The notes: generated by a model not told the origin, from the sequence alone. Counted from the stretch's first letter, positions 6,311 to 12,251 are shown. The stretch: DNA of 14,542 nucleotides from an uncultured Clostridia bacterium (GCA_944384865.1 CALWVC010000010.1:1-14542); one strand, 5' to 3'. Translations and numbers: made by a program.

Positions 6311-6832
6311 TTAATAGTAATAGGTAGGAATCGTGGAAGCAGCGCCGCATGCAATGCAAACACAGGAACAGGAAGTGCAAACTGCACCCAGTAAACTGAA
6401 AACTGCTCCGATGATGCCCAGTACCAAACCAGCGATTGCCAGGCCTCTGCCGGGTGCACCGATGGGAGAACTTTTCATACCTTTTGCTGCGAACACCATA
6501 GCTAAAATAGATAAAATCAACGTAATCCAGCCGATAACTATTATCCACCAAGACAACACAAGACCGCCGGCAACGCCAAGGATACCGCAAACCAGCGCGG
6601 CAATCGACATGTTTTTACTGTTGTCAGGCGTCAGCGGAGCCGGTTGTGGTTGAACAGGCTGCTGCGGCGCTACAGGCGGTTGCTGCGCAGGCTGTGGCGG
6701 TGTTACAGGAGACTGCTGTGTGGGTTGCTGTGCAGGCTGTTGGGACGCTGTAGGCTGGGGCGCTTCAGGAGCACTCTGCGCCTGCGGCTGTTCCTGCTCA
6801 GGGGTGTTGTTCATATTATTTTCGTCCATCAT
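6311..6832 (-). CDS. Pro/Gln-rich membrane protein with DUF4190-like domain
   Basis: A 173-residue protein. Residues 1-70 are a low-complexity Pro/Gln/Ala segment, presumably unstructured. Two hydrophobic segments follow (about 75-113 and 126-150), separated by KGMKSSPIGAPGRGLAIAG; GRGLAIAGLVLGIIG is typical of DUF4190 small membrane proteins, whose function is unknown. The end carries a tight Cys cluster, VCTSCSCVCIACG, with five Cys in eleven residues, then a Tyr triplet at the C-terminus. ATG 6832 follows GAGAGG by 6 bases, and a near-perfect promoter lies 60-90 bases upstream. It is transcribed away from the Cys-rich small gene on the other strand. The long soluble tail would be cytoplasmic or surface-exposed; topology is not decidable here. 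The domain call is tentative, but the gene looks real. Confidence 0.8.
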   Translation of the reverse strand: MMDENNMNNTPEQEQPQAQSAPEAPQPTASQQPAQQPTQQSPVTPPQPAQQPPVAPQQPVQPQPAPLTPDNSKNMSIAALVCGILGVAGGLVLSWWIIVIGWITLILSILAMVFAAKGMKSSPIGAPGRGLAIAGLVLGIIGAVFSLLGAVCTSCSCVCIACGAASTIPTYYY

Positions 6833-6891
6833 ACATAACCTCTCTCATCCTGTAGCCGAATCAATGATACAACCACAGTTAATTTAATAAT

Positions 6892-6920
6892 ATTATAATA
6901 TTTTGTACATAGTTTGTCAA
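6892..6920 (-). promoter_or_regulatory. Consensus sigma-A promoter of the DUF4190-like gene
   Basis: On the minus strand TTGACA (6920-6915) and TATAAT (6897-6892) are separated by exactly 17 bases, a perfect match to the vegetative consensus. It implies strong constitutive transcription with a leader of about 55 bases. Confidence 0.9.
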
Positions 6921-6960
6921 TAAAAAATCTAAAATCAACAGATTTTTACAAAGTTGTTCA

Positions 6961-7094
6961 AAACAGTCGAAACAGCCGTAGTTTTACAGCATCCACGCTG
7001 CAAACACCTAAATAGGGTTGTGGTCATATACTGTGGTACGGGCTGTTGATCCTCTGACGCTTGCTTATATAGGCCCGTAAACGAAGATAAAGGA
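6961..7094 (+). promoter_or_regulatory. Candidate structured leader of the Cys-rich gene
   Basis: AACAGCCGTA (6971-6980) pairs with 7037-7047 (10 bp, one bulged G), enclosing a CAGC/GCTG hairpin (6987-6990 with 6997-7000) and a CCT/AGG dyad. The right arm TACGGGC (7037-7043) can instead pair with GCCCGTA (7073-7079) just before the Shine-Dalgarno (7089-7094). A 9-bp tandem near-repeat, AAACAGTCG/AAACAGCCG, lies at 6961-6978. No certain promoter is seen: TATACT (7027-7032) and TGCTTATAT (7062-7070) are weak -10 candidates, and if either is used the structure would not be fully transcribed. Confidence 0.3.
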
Positions 7095-7103
7095 ATGAAG
7101 AGT

Positions 7104-7349
7104 ATGTGTTATCGGGATTGTGTCAATCAGTGCAGCAAAACCCGCATTTTGTGCGGCTGCGATGCAGACACAGTGTCTGGCAGAAGCAGTTGTGGTTGCG
7201 ATTGCGCCGCTGCTGCTTTTGAAACCGGCTGTGGCTGTGCACGGCGTGCCGCCGCGTCTAATGACTGTGGCTGCGGCGCGGATACGGCCAACTCGCGCAA
7301 TAGCTGTGAAACCGGTTGTGCACGCACAGCCGGAAAATGCCGCTATTGA
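7104..7349 (+). CDS. Small cysteine-rich protein, unknown function
   Basis: An 81-residue protein with 15 Cys (about 18%), mostly as C-x-C. The start ATG 7104 has AAAGGA (7089-7094) 9 bases upstream; ATG 7095 is too close to it. Cys fall as C-x3-C-x3-C near the N-terminus, then repeated CGC units. Two blocks, CGCDADTVSGRSSC and CGCGADTANSRNSC, lie 38 residues apart with identical Cys spacing, pointing to an internal duplication. There is no signal peptide and no long hydrophobic stretch; Arg, Asp and Ala are frequent. A proper terminator follows 11 bases after the stop. I do not recognise the family. It could be a metal-binding (metallothionein-like) or disulfide-rich structural protein; a peptide precursor is less likely, as no leader/core layout is visible. 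Two other frames are open here, so chance is possible, but the gene signals and the repeat favour this frame. Confidence 0.6.
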   Translation: MCYRDCVNQCSKTRILCGCDADTVSGRSSCGCDCAAAAFETGCGCARRAAASNDCGCGADTANSRNSCETGCARTAGKCRY

Positions 7350-7359
7350 TGTATATGCG

Positions 7360-7400
7360 AAAGCTCCGCAGCGTATGACGCTGCGGGGCTTTCTGTTGTC
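7360..7400 (+). terminator. Terminator of the Cys-rich gene
   Basis: A 14-bp stem with one G-U (7360-7373 with 7379-7392) has loop TATGA, and the right arm ends in CTTT followed by CTGTTGT. It lies 11 bases after the Cys-rich stop codon, which supports that gene being expressed. Confidence 0.7.
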
Positions 7401-7415
7401 GCTTAAGAATGACAC

Positions 7416-7434
7416 CCCCTGGTTCTACCAGGGG
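7416..7434. repeat. IS left-end recognition hairpin
   Basis: A 7-bp stem CCCCTGG (7416-7422) with CCAGGGG (7428-7434) around TTCTA. Subterminal imperfect hairpins of this kind are bound by TnpA of the IS200/IS605 family on single-stranded DNA. It shares its apical CTGGTT-ACC sequence with the right-end hairpin. Confidence 0.7.
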
Positions 7435-7456
7435 TAGGTAAAAAGGCTTGGCAAAG

Positions 7457-7519
7457 AAAACCTCCGTGCTACAATCGAGAAGGTTTGGCAGCCGCATCAC
7501 GAAAGAGCAAGGAGGTTTT
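7457..7519 (+). promoter_or_regulatory. SD-sequestering stem in the tnpA leader
   Basis: AAAACCTCC (7457-7465) is perfectly complementary to GGAGGTTTT (7511-7519), which is the tnpA Shine-Dalgarno. Folding would hide the ribosome binding site. IS200 is known to repress tnpA translation through a leader stem-loop of this type, helped by an antisense RNA; the antisense RNA is not evident here. Confidence 0.65.
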
Positions 7520-7525
7520 ACGCAA

Positions 7526-8004
7526 GTGAAAAATGAAGTAAAACACACGGCGCATTCCAGTTACCGGTGTGAATATCACGAGGTATTTGCGCCAAAGTGC
7601 CGGAGAAAAGTGATCTACAAAACGTTAAGGGAAGATATGATCGAGATCGTAAAAAAGCTGTGCAGAGAGATGAACGTGAAAATAATAGATGCAGAAGCCT
7701 GCCCTGACCACATCCATCTTCTAGTGAGTATCCCACCGTACATGAGCATAGCACAGTTTGCGGGGACGCTCAAGAGCAAAAGCGCACTGATGATCTTCGA
7801 TAGACATGCGAATCTGAAGTATAAATACGGGAGCAGGAATTTCTGGCGCCGGGGATACTTTGTGGATACGGTAGGAAAAATGAAACTGCAATAAGAAACT
7901 ACATAAGAAATCAGTTAGAAGAAGATTATGCAAAAGGCCAAATATCACTCAAAGAATATATAGACCCATTGGAGAAAGTAGGCCAAAAAAGACAGCCGCT
8001 TTAG
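7526..8004 (+). pseudogene. tnpA: IS200/IS605 Y1 transposase tnpA, frameshifted
   Basis: Single-strand transposase of the HUH/Y1 family. The start is GTG 7526 with GGAGG (7511-7515). The first frame gives 122 residues ending at TAA 7892-7894 and contains the HUH motif His62-Ile-His64 (PDHIHLLV) and the conserved FDRHANLKYKYG and FWRRGYFVDTVGK segments. After VGK the frame is lost: one base is missing at the A-run 7876-7880. The shifted frame continues as NETAIRNYIRNQLEED and SLKEYIDPLEK to TAG 8002-8004, which is the normal C-terminus of the family. The catalytic Tyr (codon 7900-7902, in RNYIRNQ) is beyond the break, so the first-frame product cannot cut DNA. The run is too short for efficient slippage, so mutation or a sequencing error is likelier than programmed frameshifting. 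Confidence 0.85.
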
Positions 8005-8012
8005 CGGCTGTC
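7985..8012 (-). terminator. Hairpin at IS 3' end, minus-strand terminator
   Basis: GACAGCCGC (7991-7999) pairs with GCGGCTGTC (8004-8012) around TTTA. On the minus strand it is followed by TTTTTT (complement of 7985-7990). It is well placed to end ktrA transcription that runs leftward into the insertion, and it overlaps the restored tnpA stop codon. Confidence 0.7.
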
Positions 8013-8043
8013 TGAGATAGTAATGCGGTGTCAAACTTTCAGT

Positions 8044-8112
8044 GTCCCTTTCAGGGACTAAGTCCGTAATAGCCCCTTTCAGGGGCAGTGCATACCACTG
8101 GTTTACCGGTGG
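8044..8112. repeat. Tandem hairpins of the IS right end
   Basis: Three hairpins lie in a row: GTCCCT/AGGGAC (8044-8058) and GCCCCT/AGGGGC (8072-8086), both with loop TTC and sharing an 11-base CCCTTTCAGGG core at 28-base spacing, then CCACTGG/CCGGTGG (8095-8112). The last is the probable TnpA right-end site. The first two are extra structure for which I know no assigned role. Confidence 0.65.
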
Positions 8113-8177
8113 CTTTGATTCAGATATAGCCATGCTATACGGACAGCAAGGTTAGAGAAGTTGTATATTAGCGGAAT

Positions 8178-8822
8178 TTATTTGAGCAATTGTCTGATAT
8201 GATCCCGATTGCCTAAAACCATCAATGTTTCTTCCGGAACGAACACATGGTCGGGATGGGGCAGCGGATGGATTTTGCCGCCTTTTTTAGTTGCCAGAAT
8301 GCTGACATGATATTTGGAACGAACGTTTTTTTCCAGAATGCTTTTGCCACACCAGCCGGTGGGAACAGCGATTTCGTAAATCGAATACTCCGGAGAAAGC
8401 TCGATGTAATCGCGGATATTGTTATCGCCATATTTAATTGCCAGCCGTTCGGCCATTTCCCGTTCGGCGTATACGACGTGATCTGCGCCGTTGCGCAGCA
8501 GCAGTTTCTTGTGTACGTCCCGGCTGGCACGGGCAATCACAAATTTGCTGCCCATATCTTTCAGCAGTACCGTTACCTCTAATGCCGCCTGAAAATTATC
8601 GCCGATGGCGACGACACACATATCGAAATTATCCACCCCAAGCGAGCGGATAAAATCCTCGTTGGTCGCATCGCCGATCTCGATATCACGGATCAGAGAT
8701 ACCGCATTGTCGGCGCGTTCTTCATTTTTTTCGACAGCCAGCACTTCGTTGCCGTCTTCAATAAGCTTTTGGGCCATATGCCGGCCGAATCTGCCCAGCC
8801 CGATGATTAAGACCGATTTCAT
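8178..8822 (-). CDS. ktrA: KtrA-type K+ uptake regulatory subunit
   Basis: A 214-residue cytoplasmic gating subunit that forms an octameric ring on KtrB and controls K+ flux through nucleotide binding. The N-terminal RCK domain starts with the Rossmann motif GLGRFG (8-13) and Glu31 at the end of the second strand, followed by GDATNEDFIRSLGV and the VVAIGDNFQAAL segment. The RCK_C domain occupies about 140-214, where c-di-AMP binds in Bacillus and Staphylococcus KtrA. Length matches KtrA (about 220); TrkA, with doubled domains, is twice as long. The start ATG has GAAAGGA 10 bases upstream. It follows ktrB on the same strand by 119 bases, which contain a hairpin, so the two may be only partly co-transcribed. 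Its 3' end is 53-65 bases from the IS right end. Confidence 0.93.
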   Translation of the reverse strand: MKSVLIIGLGRFGRHMAQKLIEDGNEVLAVEKNEERADNAVSLIRDIEIGDATNEDFIRSLGVDNFDMCVVAIGDNFQAALEVTVLLKDMGSKFVIARASRDVHKKLLLRNGADHVVYAEREMAERLAIKYGDNNIRDYIELSPEYSIYEIAVPTGWCGKSILEKNVRSKYHVSILATKKGGKIHPLPHPDHVFVPEETLMVLGNRDHIRQLLK

Positions 8823-8905
8823 TTTTTCGTGTTCCTTTCTTATGATATCGATTATTTGACGTTATAAAAAGCTTCAACGTCTGAAGAATTTTAACAATAT
8901 GATAA

Positions 8906-8937
8906 ACAGACGGGGCGGATGAGTCCGGCCCGTCTGT
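8906..8937. terminator. Hairpin in the ktrB-ktrA intergenic region
   Basis: ACAGACGGG (8906-8914) pairs with CCCGTCTGT (8929-8937), with inner CGGA/TCCG and loop TGAG. It starts five bases after the ktrB stop. The plus side has ATTTTT; the minus side, the direction of ktr transcription, has only TTTAT, so it may reduce rather than stop read-through into ktrA. A smaller CTTCA/TGAAG dyad with a minus-strand T-run follows near 8867-8885. Confidence 0.5.
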
Positions 8938-8941
8938 ATTT

Positions 8942-10294
8942 TTAGCCCACCTGAACCTTTTCCGTCGGATGCTTGGAGACCACCCCGGGCCGGTTCGAAG
9001 CGAATGCCAGCAAAATCGTGATAGACCCCACACGTCCGAAAATCATCAGCGCAGACAATATCACGCAGGAGACGGCGCCCAGTTCCGGGCTGAGACTTAA
9101 AGACAGCCCTACAGTAGCGATCGCAGACGCTACCTCGTACATAGCCGGGAGAATGGGGATATTTTCAACGCAGGAAATCGTGATCGTTGCGAAAATGGAT
9201 AACAGCAGATACATCATAAAAACACAGGAGGCAGAGCGCAGCGTATCATCGTCCACCCGCCGGCGAAAACAATCTACAGATTTTTTGCGCTTGATGGTGG
9301 AGAATACCGAAGCCAGCAAAATAGCCAGCGTCGTTGTTTTTGCACCGCCGGCGGTAGATCCGGGAGAGCCGCCGATTAACATCAGGCAGATCATAACCAA
9401 CTGACCGGCCTCGGTCATTGCAGTAAGATCCACCGTATTAAACCCGGCGGTACGCGCAGTGACCGATTGAAACATCGCGTGTAATATAGACTGGGGCACA
9501 GAGGCCGTATTGGCCGGATTGTTATATTCGGTGATAAACAGCACGGCTGTGCCGCCCAGAATCAGTGCTGCCGACATCACCAGCACAATCTTGGAATGCA
9601 GCCGGTACTGTGAAAAATGAAATTTATGTTCCCGAATATCTGCCCACACGAAGAATCCTAAACCGCCGATGACAATCAGCGCCATAATGATCACGTTGAC
9701 ATATACGTTATCAGCAGCTGAGGTGAGAGAAGAAAAAGGAGCAGTCTCTCCCATTAAATCAAAGCCGGCGTTACAGAAAGCAGATATAGAATGGAATATC
9801 GAAAAATATATGCCTTTTCCCAATCCGAATAACGGACAGTAATAAAACGCAAGCAATATAGCGCCGAGCCCTTCAAACAGAGCGGTGCCGACGAAAATGA
9901 ACCGGGTCATGCGCACCATGCCGCCCAATTGTGGGGAACTGACCGACTCTTTCATCAGCACGCGGCTGGAAAGACCGATACGCCGGCGGGTAAAAGAAAT
10001 CACCAGCAGAGTAAAAGTCATAAATCCAAGGCCGCCGACTTGAATTAATGCCAGAATCACCAGTTGACCGAACAGTGTCCAGTGGGTATAAGTGTCAAAA
10101 CGAATCAAGCCCGTGACGCAGGTTGCGGAGGTCGCTGTAAAAAATGTATCCAGAAAAGAGGTGACCTGTCCGTTTTTAGCGGCAAACGGCAGCATCAGCA
10201 ATAATGCGCCGGTTAGAATAATGCCGCAATACCCCAAAAAGATGATCTTCATCGGAGAAATCTGGGACAACAGTCGGTTGTGCACAGTATTCAA
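8942..10294 (-). CDS. ktrB: KtrB/TrkH-family K+ channel subunit
   Basis: A 450-residue membrane protein, the ion-conducting subunit of a Ktr K+ uptake system. The four M-P-M repeats each keep their selectivity-filter glycine: TSATCVTGL (Gly62), SAFCNAGFD (Gly177), TARTAGFNT (Gly284) and AIATVGLSL (Gly396). The cytoplasmic Arg/Lys-rich turns and the GGSPGSTAGG segment (308-317, gating loop region) fit the family. Length is that of KtrB; TrkH is slightly longer. The best start is TTG 10294, with GGGG 8 bases upstream; no in-frame ATG with a Shine-Dalgarno exists, the next ATG being codon 15. K+ uptake may be Na+-coupled as in other Ktr systems. The gene is divergent from the CBS-pair gene across 199 bases of AT-rich DNA. 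Confidence 0.93.
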   Translation of the reverse strand: MNTVHNRLLSQISPMKIIFLGYCGIILTGALLLMLPFAAKNGQVTSFLDTFFTATSATCVTGLIRFDTYTHWTLFGQLVILALIQVGGLGFMTFTLLVISFTRRRIGLSSRVLMKESVSSPQLGGMVRMTRFIFVGTALFEGLGAILLAFYYCPLFGLGKGIYFSIFHSISAFCNAGFDLMGETAPFSSLTSAADNVYVNVIIMALIVIGGLGFFVWADIREHKFHFSQYRLHSKIVLVMSAALILGGTAVLFITEYNNPANTASVPQSILHAMFQSVTARTAGFNTVDLTAMTEAGQLVMICLMLIGGSPGSTAGGAKTTTLAILLASVFSTIKRKKSVDCFRRRVDDDTLRSASCVFMMYLLLSIFATITISCVENIPILPAMYEVASAIATVGLSLSLSPELGAVSCVILSALMIFGRVGSITILLAFASNRPGVVSKHPTEKVQVG

Positions 10295-10457
10295 AGAATT
10301 CGCCCCGTTTTATAAAGTATATATGCCCCTCTATAATAACAAATATTTATATAAATGTATGAATAAACTGTGAATAAAACGTGAAGCAGACGCTTTTTAC
10401 GGTATAATATTTTTTGAGAAAGATTTTAAATTTTGGCAACATTTTCGCAGCAGAAAC

Positions 10458-10466
10458 TGTTATAAT
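10458..10466 (+). promoter_or_regulatory. Extended -10 promoter of the CBS gene
   Basis: TGTTATAAT is an extended -10 box (TGn plus TATAAT at 10461-10466). No good -35 lies at 17-18 bases, which is usual for extended -10 promoters. A second TATAAT (10403-10408) lacks both TGn and -35. The rest of 10295-10493 is AT-rich intergenic DNA in which I see no c-di-AMP riboswitch. Confidence 0.65.
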
Positions 10467-10493
10467 GAAAAAAACTTGGGAAGGGTTTGAAGC

Positions 10494-10928
10494 ATGAATA
10501 TTCTGTTTTTTCTAAAGCCGAAAAGCACAGTCAGCTATATTTACAGCGACCATACCGTTCGGCAGGGGCTGGAGAAAATGCGGGCGCACGGTTATACCGC
10601 CATCCCGGTGATCCATCGGGATGGGCGTTATGCGGGAACGGTCAGTGAAGGGGACTTTCTCTGGCATATACTCGACGGCCGGAGCGCCAGCATTAAAAAG
10701 CAGGAAAAATATAAGATTACCGATATTATGCGGCCGGAATTTAATCCGGCAGTAACGGTAGATACAGATATTGATTGTCTGTTAATCAAAATGACCGAGC
10801 AGAATTTTGTGCCGATTGTGGACGACCGCAATGTGTTTATGGGGATTGTAACCCGAAAAGATATTATTAAGTTTCTGTATTCTGAAAAGTCCGAAAAGGG
10901 AGCAGGTCAGCATGCGGCTTACGCTTAA
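10494..10928 (+). CDS. CBS-domain pair protein
   Basis: A 144-residue soluble protein made of two CBS motifs (a Bateman module) and little else. CBS1 covers roughly 11-62 (TVRQGLEKMRAHGYTAIPVI, then GRYAGTVSEGDFL). CBS2 covers roughly 73-130 (PAVTVDTDIDCLLIKM, then NFVPIVDDRN and GIVTRKDIIKFL). Such pairs bind adenine nucleotides or similar ligands and usually act as sensors for a partner. No catalytic domain is fused. AAGGG precedes the ATG. The gene overlaps the next one by 17 bases, so both are translated from one message, and it is divergent from ktrB. A role in K+ or nucleotide sensing near Ktr is only suggested by position. The ligand is not predictable from the motifs visible here. Confidence 0.88.
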   Translation: MNILFFLKPKSTVSYIYSDHTVRQGLEKMRAHGYTAIPVIHRDGRYAGTVSEGDFLWHILDGRSASIKKQEKYKITDIMRPEFNPAVTVDTDIDCLLIKMTEQNFVPIVDDRNVFMGIVTRKDIIKFLYSEKSEKGAGQHAAYA

Positions 10929-11373
10929 CACCGATTTTGGACTGCTGCAGATCGTCGAACAGGACGGCTGGATCACCAATCTGTCTATCGTATCATCTGT
11001 AGCGTCCGGTTTGGAAAATGCGCCGCAGACACCGGTGCTGGAGCAGGCCGCAAGGCAACTGCAGGCGTATTTATCAGGCGACAGAAAGACGTTTGATTTG
11101 CCGCTTCGCCCTGCCGGGACAGCGTTTCAGAAGCAGGTCTGGCAAGCGGTGGCGCAAATCCCTTATGGGCAAACGGCGTCTTATTGTGATATTTGCCAGG
11201 CGATCGGCCGGCCCACTGCGTTTCGGGCGGTGGGCGCTGCGATTGGTAAAAACCCGTTGTGGATCGTTGTGCCCTGTCATCGGGTTGTGGGACAAAGCGG
11301 TGCGCTGACCGGCTATGCCGGCGGGCTGACCATGAAAGCATCTCTGTTGGAGCTGGAGCGCCGGTTTCGTTGA
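10912..11373 (+). CDS. ogt: O6-alkylguanine-DNA alkyltransferase
   Basis: A 153-residue suicide repair enzyme that takes the alkyl group of O6-alkylguanine (and O4-alkylthymine) onto its own cysteine. The active-site motif IVVPCHRVV is intact, with acceptor Cys122, His123 and Arg124. The DNA-binding half has FQKQVWQAVAQIPYGQTASY (72-91), the Arg finger Arg105 in FRAVG, and the Asn hinge Asn114 in GKNP; GxLTGYAGG follows the active site. The N-terminal half (1-70) is the variable ribonuclease-H-like domain. Length is typical of Ogt/MGMT. It begins within the CBS gene, with GGGAG about 12 bases upstream, so expression is coupled to that sensor gene; I see no functional reason for the pairing. 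It lacks the Ada regulatory domain. Confidence 0.95.
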   Translation: MRLTLNTDFGLLQIVEQDGWITNLSIVSSVASGLENAPQTPVLEQAARQLQAYLSGDRKTFDLPLRPAGTAFQKQVWQAVAQIPYGQTASYCDICQAIGRPTAFRAVGAAIGKNPLWIVVPCHRVVGQSGALTGYAGGLTMKASLLELERRFR

Positions 11374-11382
11374 AAAATATAG

Positions 11383-11411
11383 GTGACAAACGTGTGAAGA
11401 TTTGTTATAAT
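11383..11411 (+). promoter_or_regulatory. Promoter of the 251-aa unknown gene
   Basis: GTGACA (11383-11388) and TATAAT (11406-11411) are spaced by 17 bases, with TGT in front of the -10, making it an extended -10 as well. It starts ten bases after the ogt stop, so the next gene is probably an independent transcript. Confidence 0.8.
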
Positions 11412-11446
11412 ATTATTCGATATGGCTGAATGAAGGAGTATGAATC

Positions 11447-12202
11447 ATGGATAAAAGCTTTTACAGTTCCATTCTCAACGGGATCGAAAATTTTTTAAAA
11501 GAAAAGGGATATCACCGCACAGTCGATGCAGATTTGGAATATTTCACAAACGGCGAACGGGCTGTGACGGTAGAATATGATGAAAAAGACAAGCTATTGC
11601 GGCTAAAGAACGCCGTTTTGGAGGAGGGCAGCGAGGTCAAATGGAACGAGATGTCTGCGTGGTTTCTGGATGAGAATTCAACAGAAGCCGACAAAAAAAG
11701 CATCGAAAATGATTTTGTAGACAGCCTTTCGGAATTGATCGGCGTAAAAACCTCTACGCTGATCAATCAGCAGCAGGTGGATTTGCCGTCTAAACGCGCC
11801 AAAGCAGATACGATTGATATTGAGGGAATGACGGCGCGCTTTTTAGCAATGTACCCGGTGTATAAAGACGCTTATAAAGAAAATGTGGCCGTTTACGGCG
11901 ACTTTTTATATGATAAATTTTTTACCGATTATGCTGTGCCGGAGCTGCGTAAAGCGTTGCAGGCTGACAATAAAAAACAGATCAACAAGCAGATTGATTT
12001 GTATAATACGTGTTATCTGAAAGGGGACGAAGCGGTGGTTACCACCGTGGTTTATACCGTTTTGGGCGGTGCGCTGTTGGGGGATGCCAAACTTGCTGAA
12101 AATGCCTGGGCTTATATGGACAAAGCGCAATATCTCAAAAGCGCAGTGCAACAGATGCTGAAGGTTCTGAGCAGCGAAAAAAACAGAAAAAAATATCTGT
12201 AA
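11447..12202 (+). CDS. Conserved-looking soluble protein of unknown function
   Basis: 251 residues, no signal peptide or membrane segment, rich in Lys, Asp and Glu. Residues 1-100 look like a small alpha/beta domain (FLKEKGYHRTVD, then alternating strands around AVTVEYDEKDKLLRLKNAV). A polar linker of about 20 residues follows. The second half is alpha-helical and begins IEGMTARFLAMYPVYKDAYKEN, then YGDFLYDKFFTDYAVPELRKAL. That pattern, a Phe-x3-Tyr-Pro helix followed by a G-x-x-L-x-x-x-F-x-x-D segment, faintly recalls DUF7674-type proteins, but I am not confident. The ATG has GGAG (11434-11437) upstream, its own promoter, and a strong terminator downstream, so it is a single-gene unit. I assign no function; neighbours (ogt, sleB) give no clue. 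Confidence 0.85.
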   Translation: MDKSFYSSILNGIENFLKEKGYHRTVDADLEYFTNGERAVTVEYDEKDKLLRLKNAVLEEGSEVKWNEMSAWFLDENSTEADKKSIENDFVDSLSELIGVKTSTLINQQQVDLPSKRAKADTIDIEGMTARFLAMYPVYKDAYKENVAVYGDFLYDKFFTDYAVPELRKALQADNKKQINKQIDLYNTCYLKGDEAVVTTVVYTVLGGALLGDAKLAENAWAYMDKAQYLKSAVQQMLKVLSSEKNRKKYL

Positions 12203-12251
12203 GCCGGTGGGAAACTGTTGGATAAAAGCTTTCGGCTTATATGGTGATTAT

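Larger units (their letters stand above)
7400..8125 (+). mobile_element. IS200/IS605-type insertion (tnpA only), approximate bounds
   Basis: About 0.7 kb contains a Y1/HUH tnpA flanked by end hairpins and no tnpB. The left-end hairpin is CCCCTGG/CCAGGGG (7416-7434, loop TTCTA). The right-end hairpin is CCACTGG/CCGGTGG (8095-8112, loop TTTA, one G-U). Both present the same CTGGTT-ACC core, as expected when one TnpA recognises both ends. Elements of this family have no terminal inverted repeats and make no target duplication, so the ends are only bracketed: left between 7393 and 7415, right between 8113 and 8125 (TTGAT lies at 8116-8120). It sits between the terminator of the Cys-rich gene and the 3' end of ktrA. 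Confidence 0.8.

Noticed and set aside
7065..7437. Other long open frames on both strands over the Cys-rich gene
   Set aside because: They lack ribosome binding sites, run into the terminator or IS end, and their composition is what a Cys/Gly/Ala-rich frame produces in its shadows.
7448..7525. N-terminal extension of tnpA by 26 codons
   Set aside because: It lies upstream of the GGAGG site, matches no part of the family, and falls within the leader stem.
7876..7902. Programmed -1 frameshift in tnpA
   Set aside because: The site reads GGA AAA ATG, which is not a canonical tandem-slip heptamer, and five A's are too few for efficient transcriptional slippage.
8044..8086. CRISPR-like repeats from the two CCCTTTCAGGG copies
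   Set aside because: Only two copies of an 11-base palindrome, with no regular spacers and no cas genes.
8004..8112. Guide (omega) RNA of a TnpB system
   Set aside because: There is no tnpB or other RuvC-type nuclease in the element; the hairpins are adequately explained as end structures plus a terminator, though kept as an open finding.
10295..10493. c-di-AMP (ydaO-type) riboswitch upstream of ktrB
   Set aside because: The region is AT-rich, with no GC-rich paired elements or conserved purine blocks of that class.
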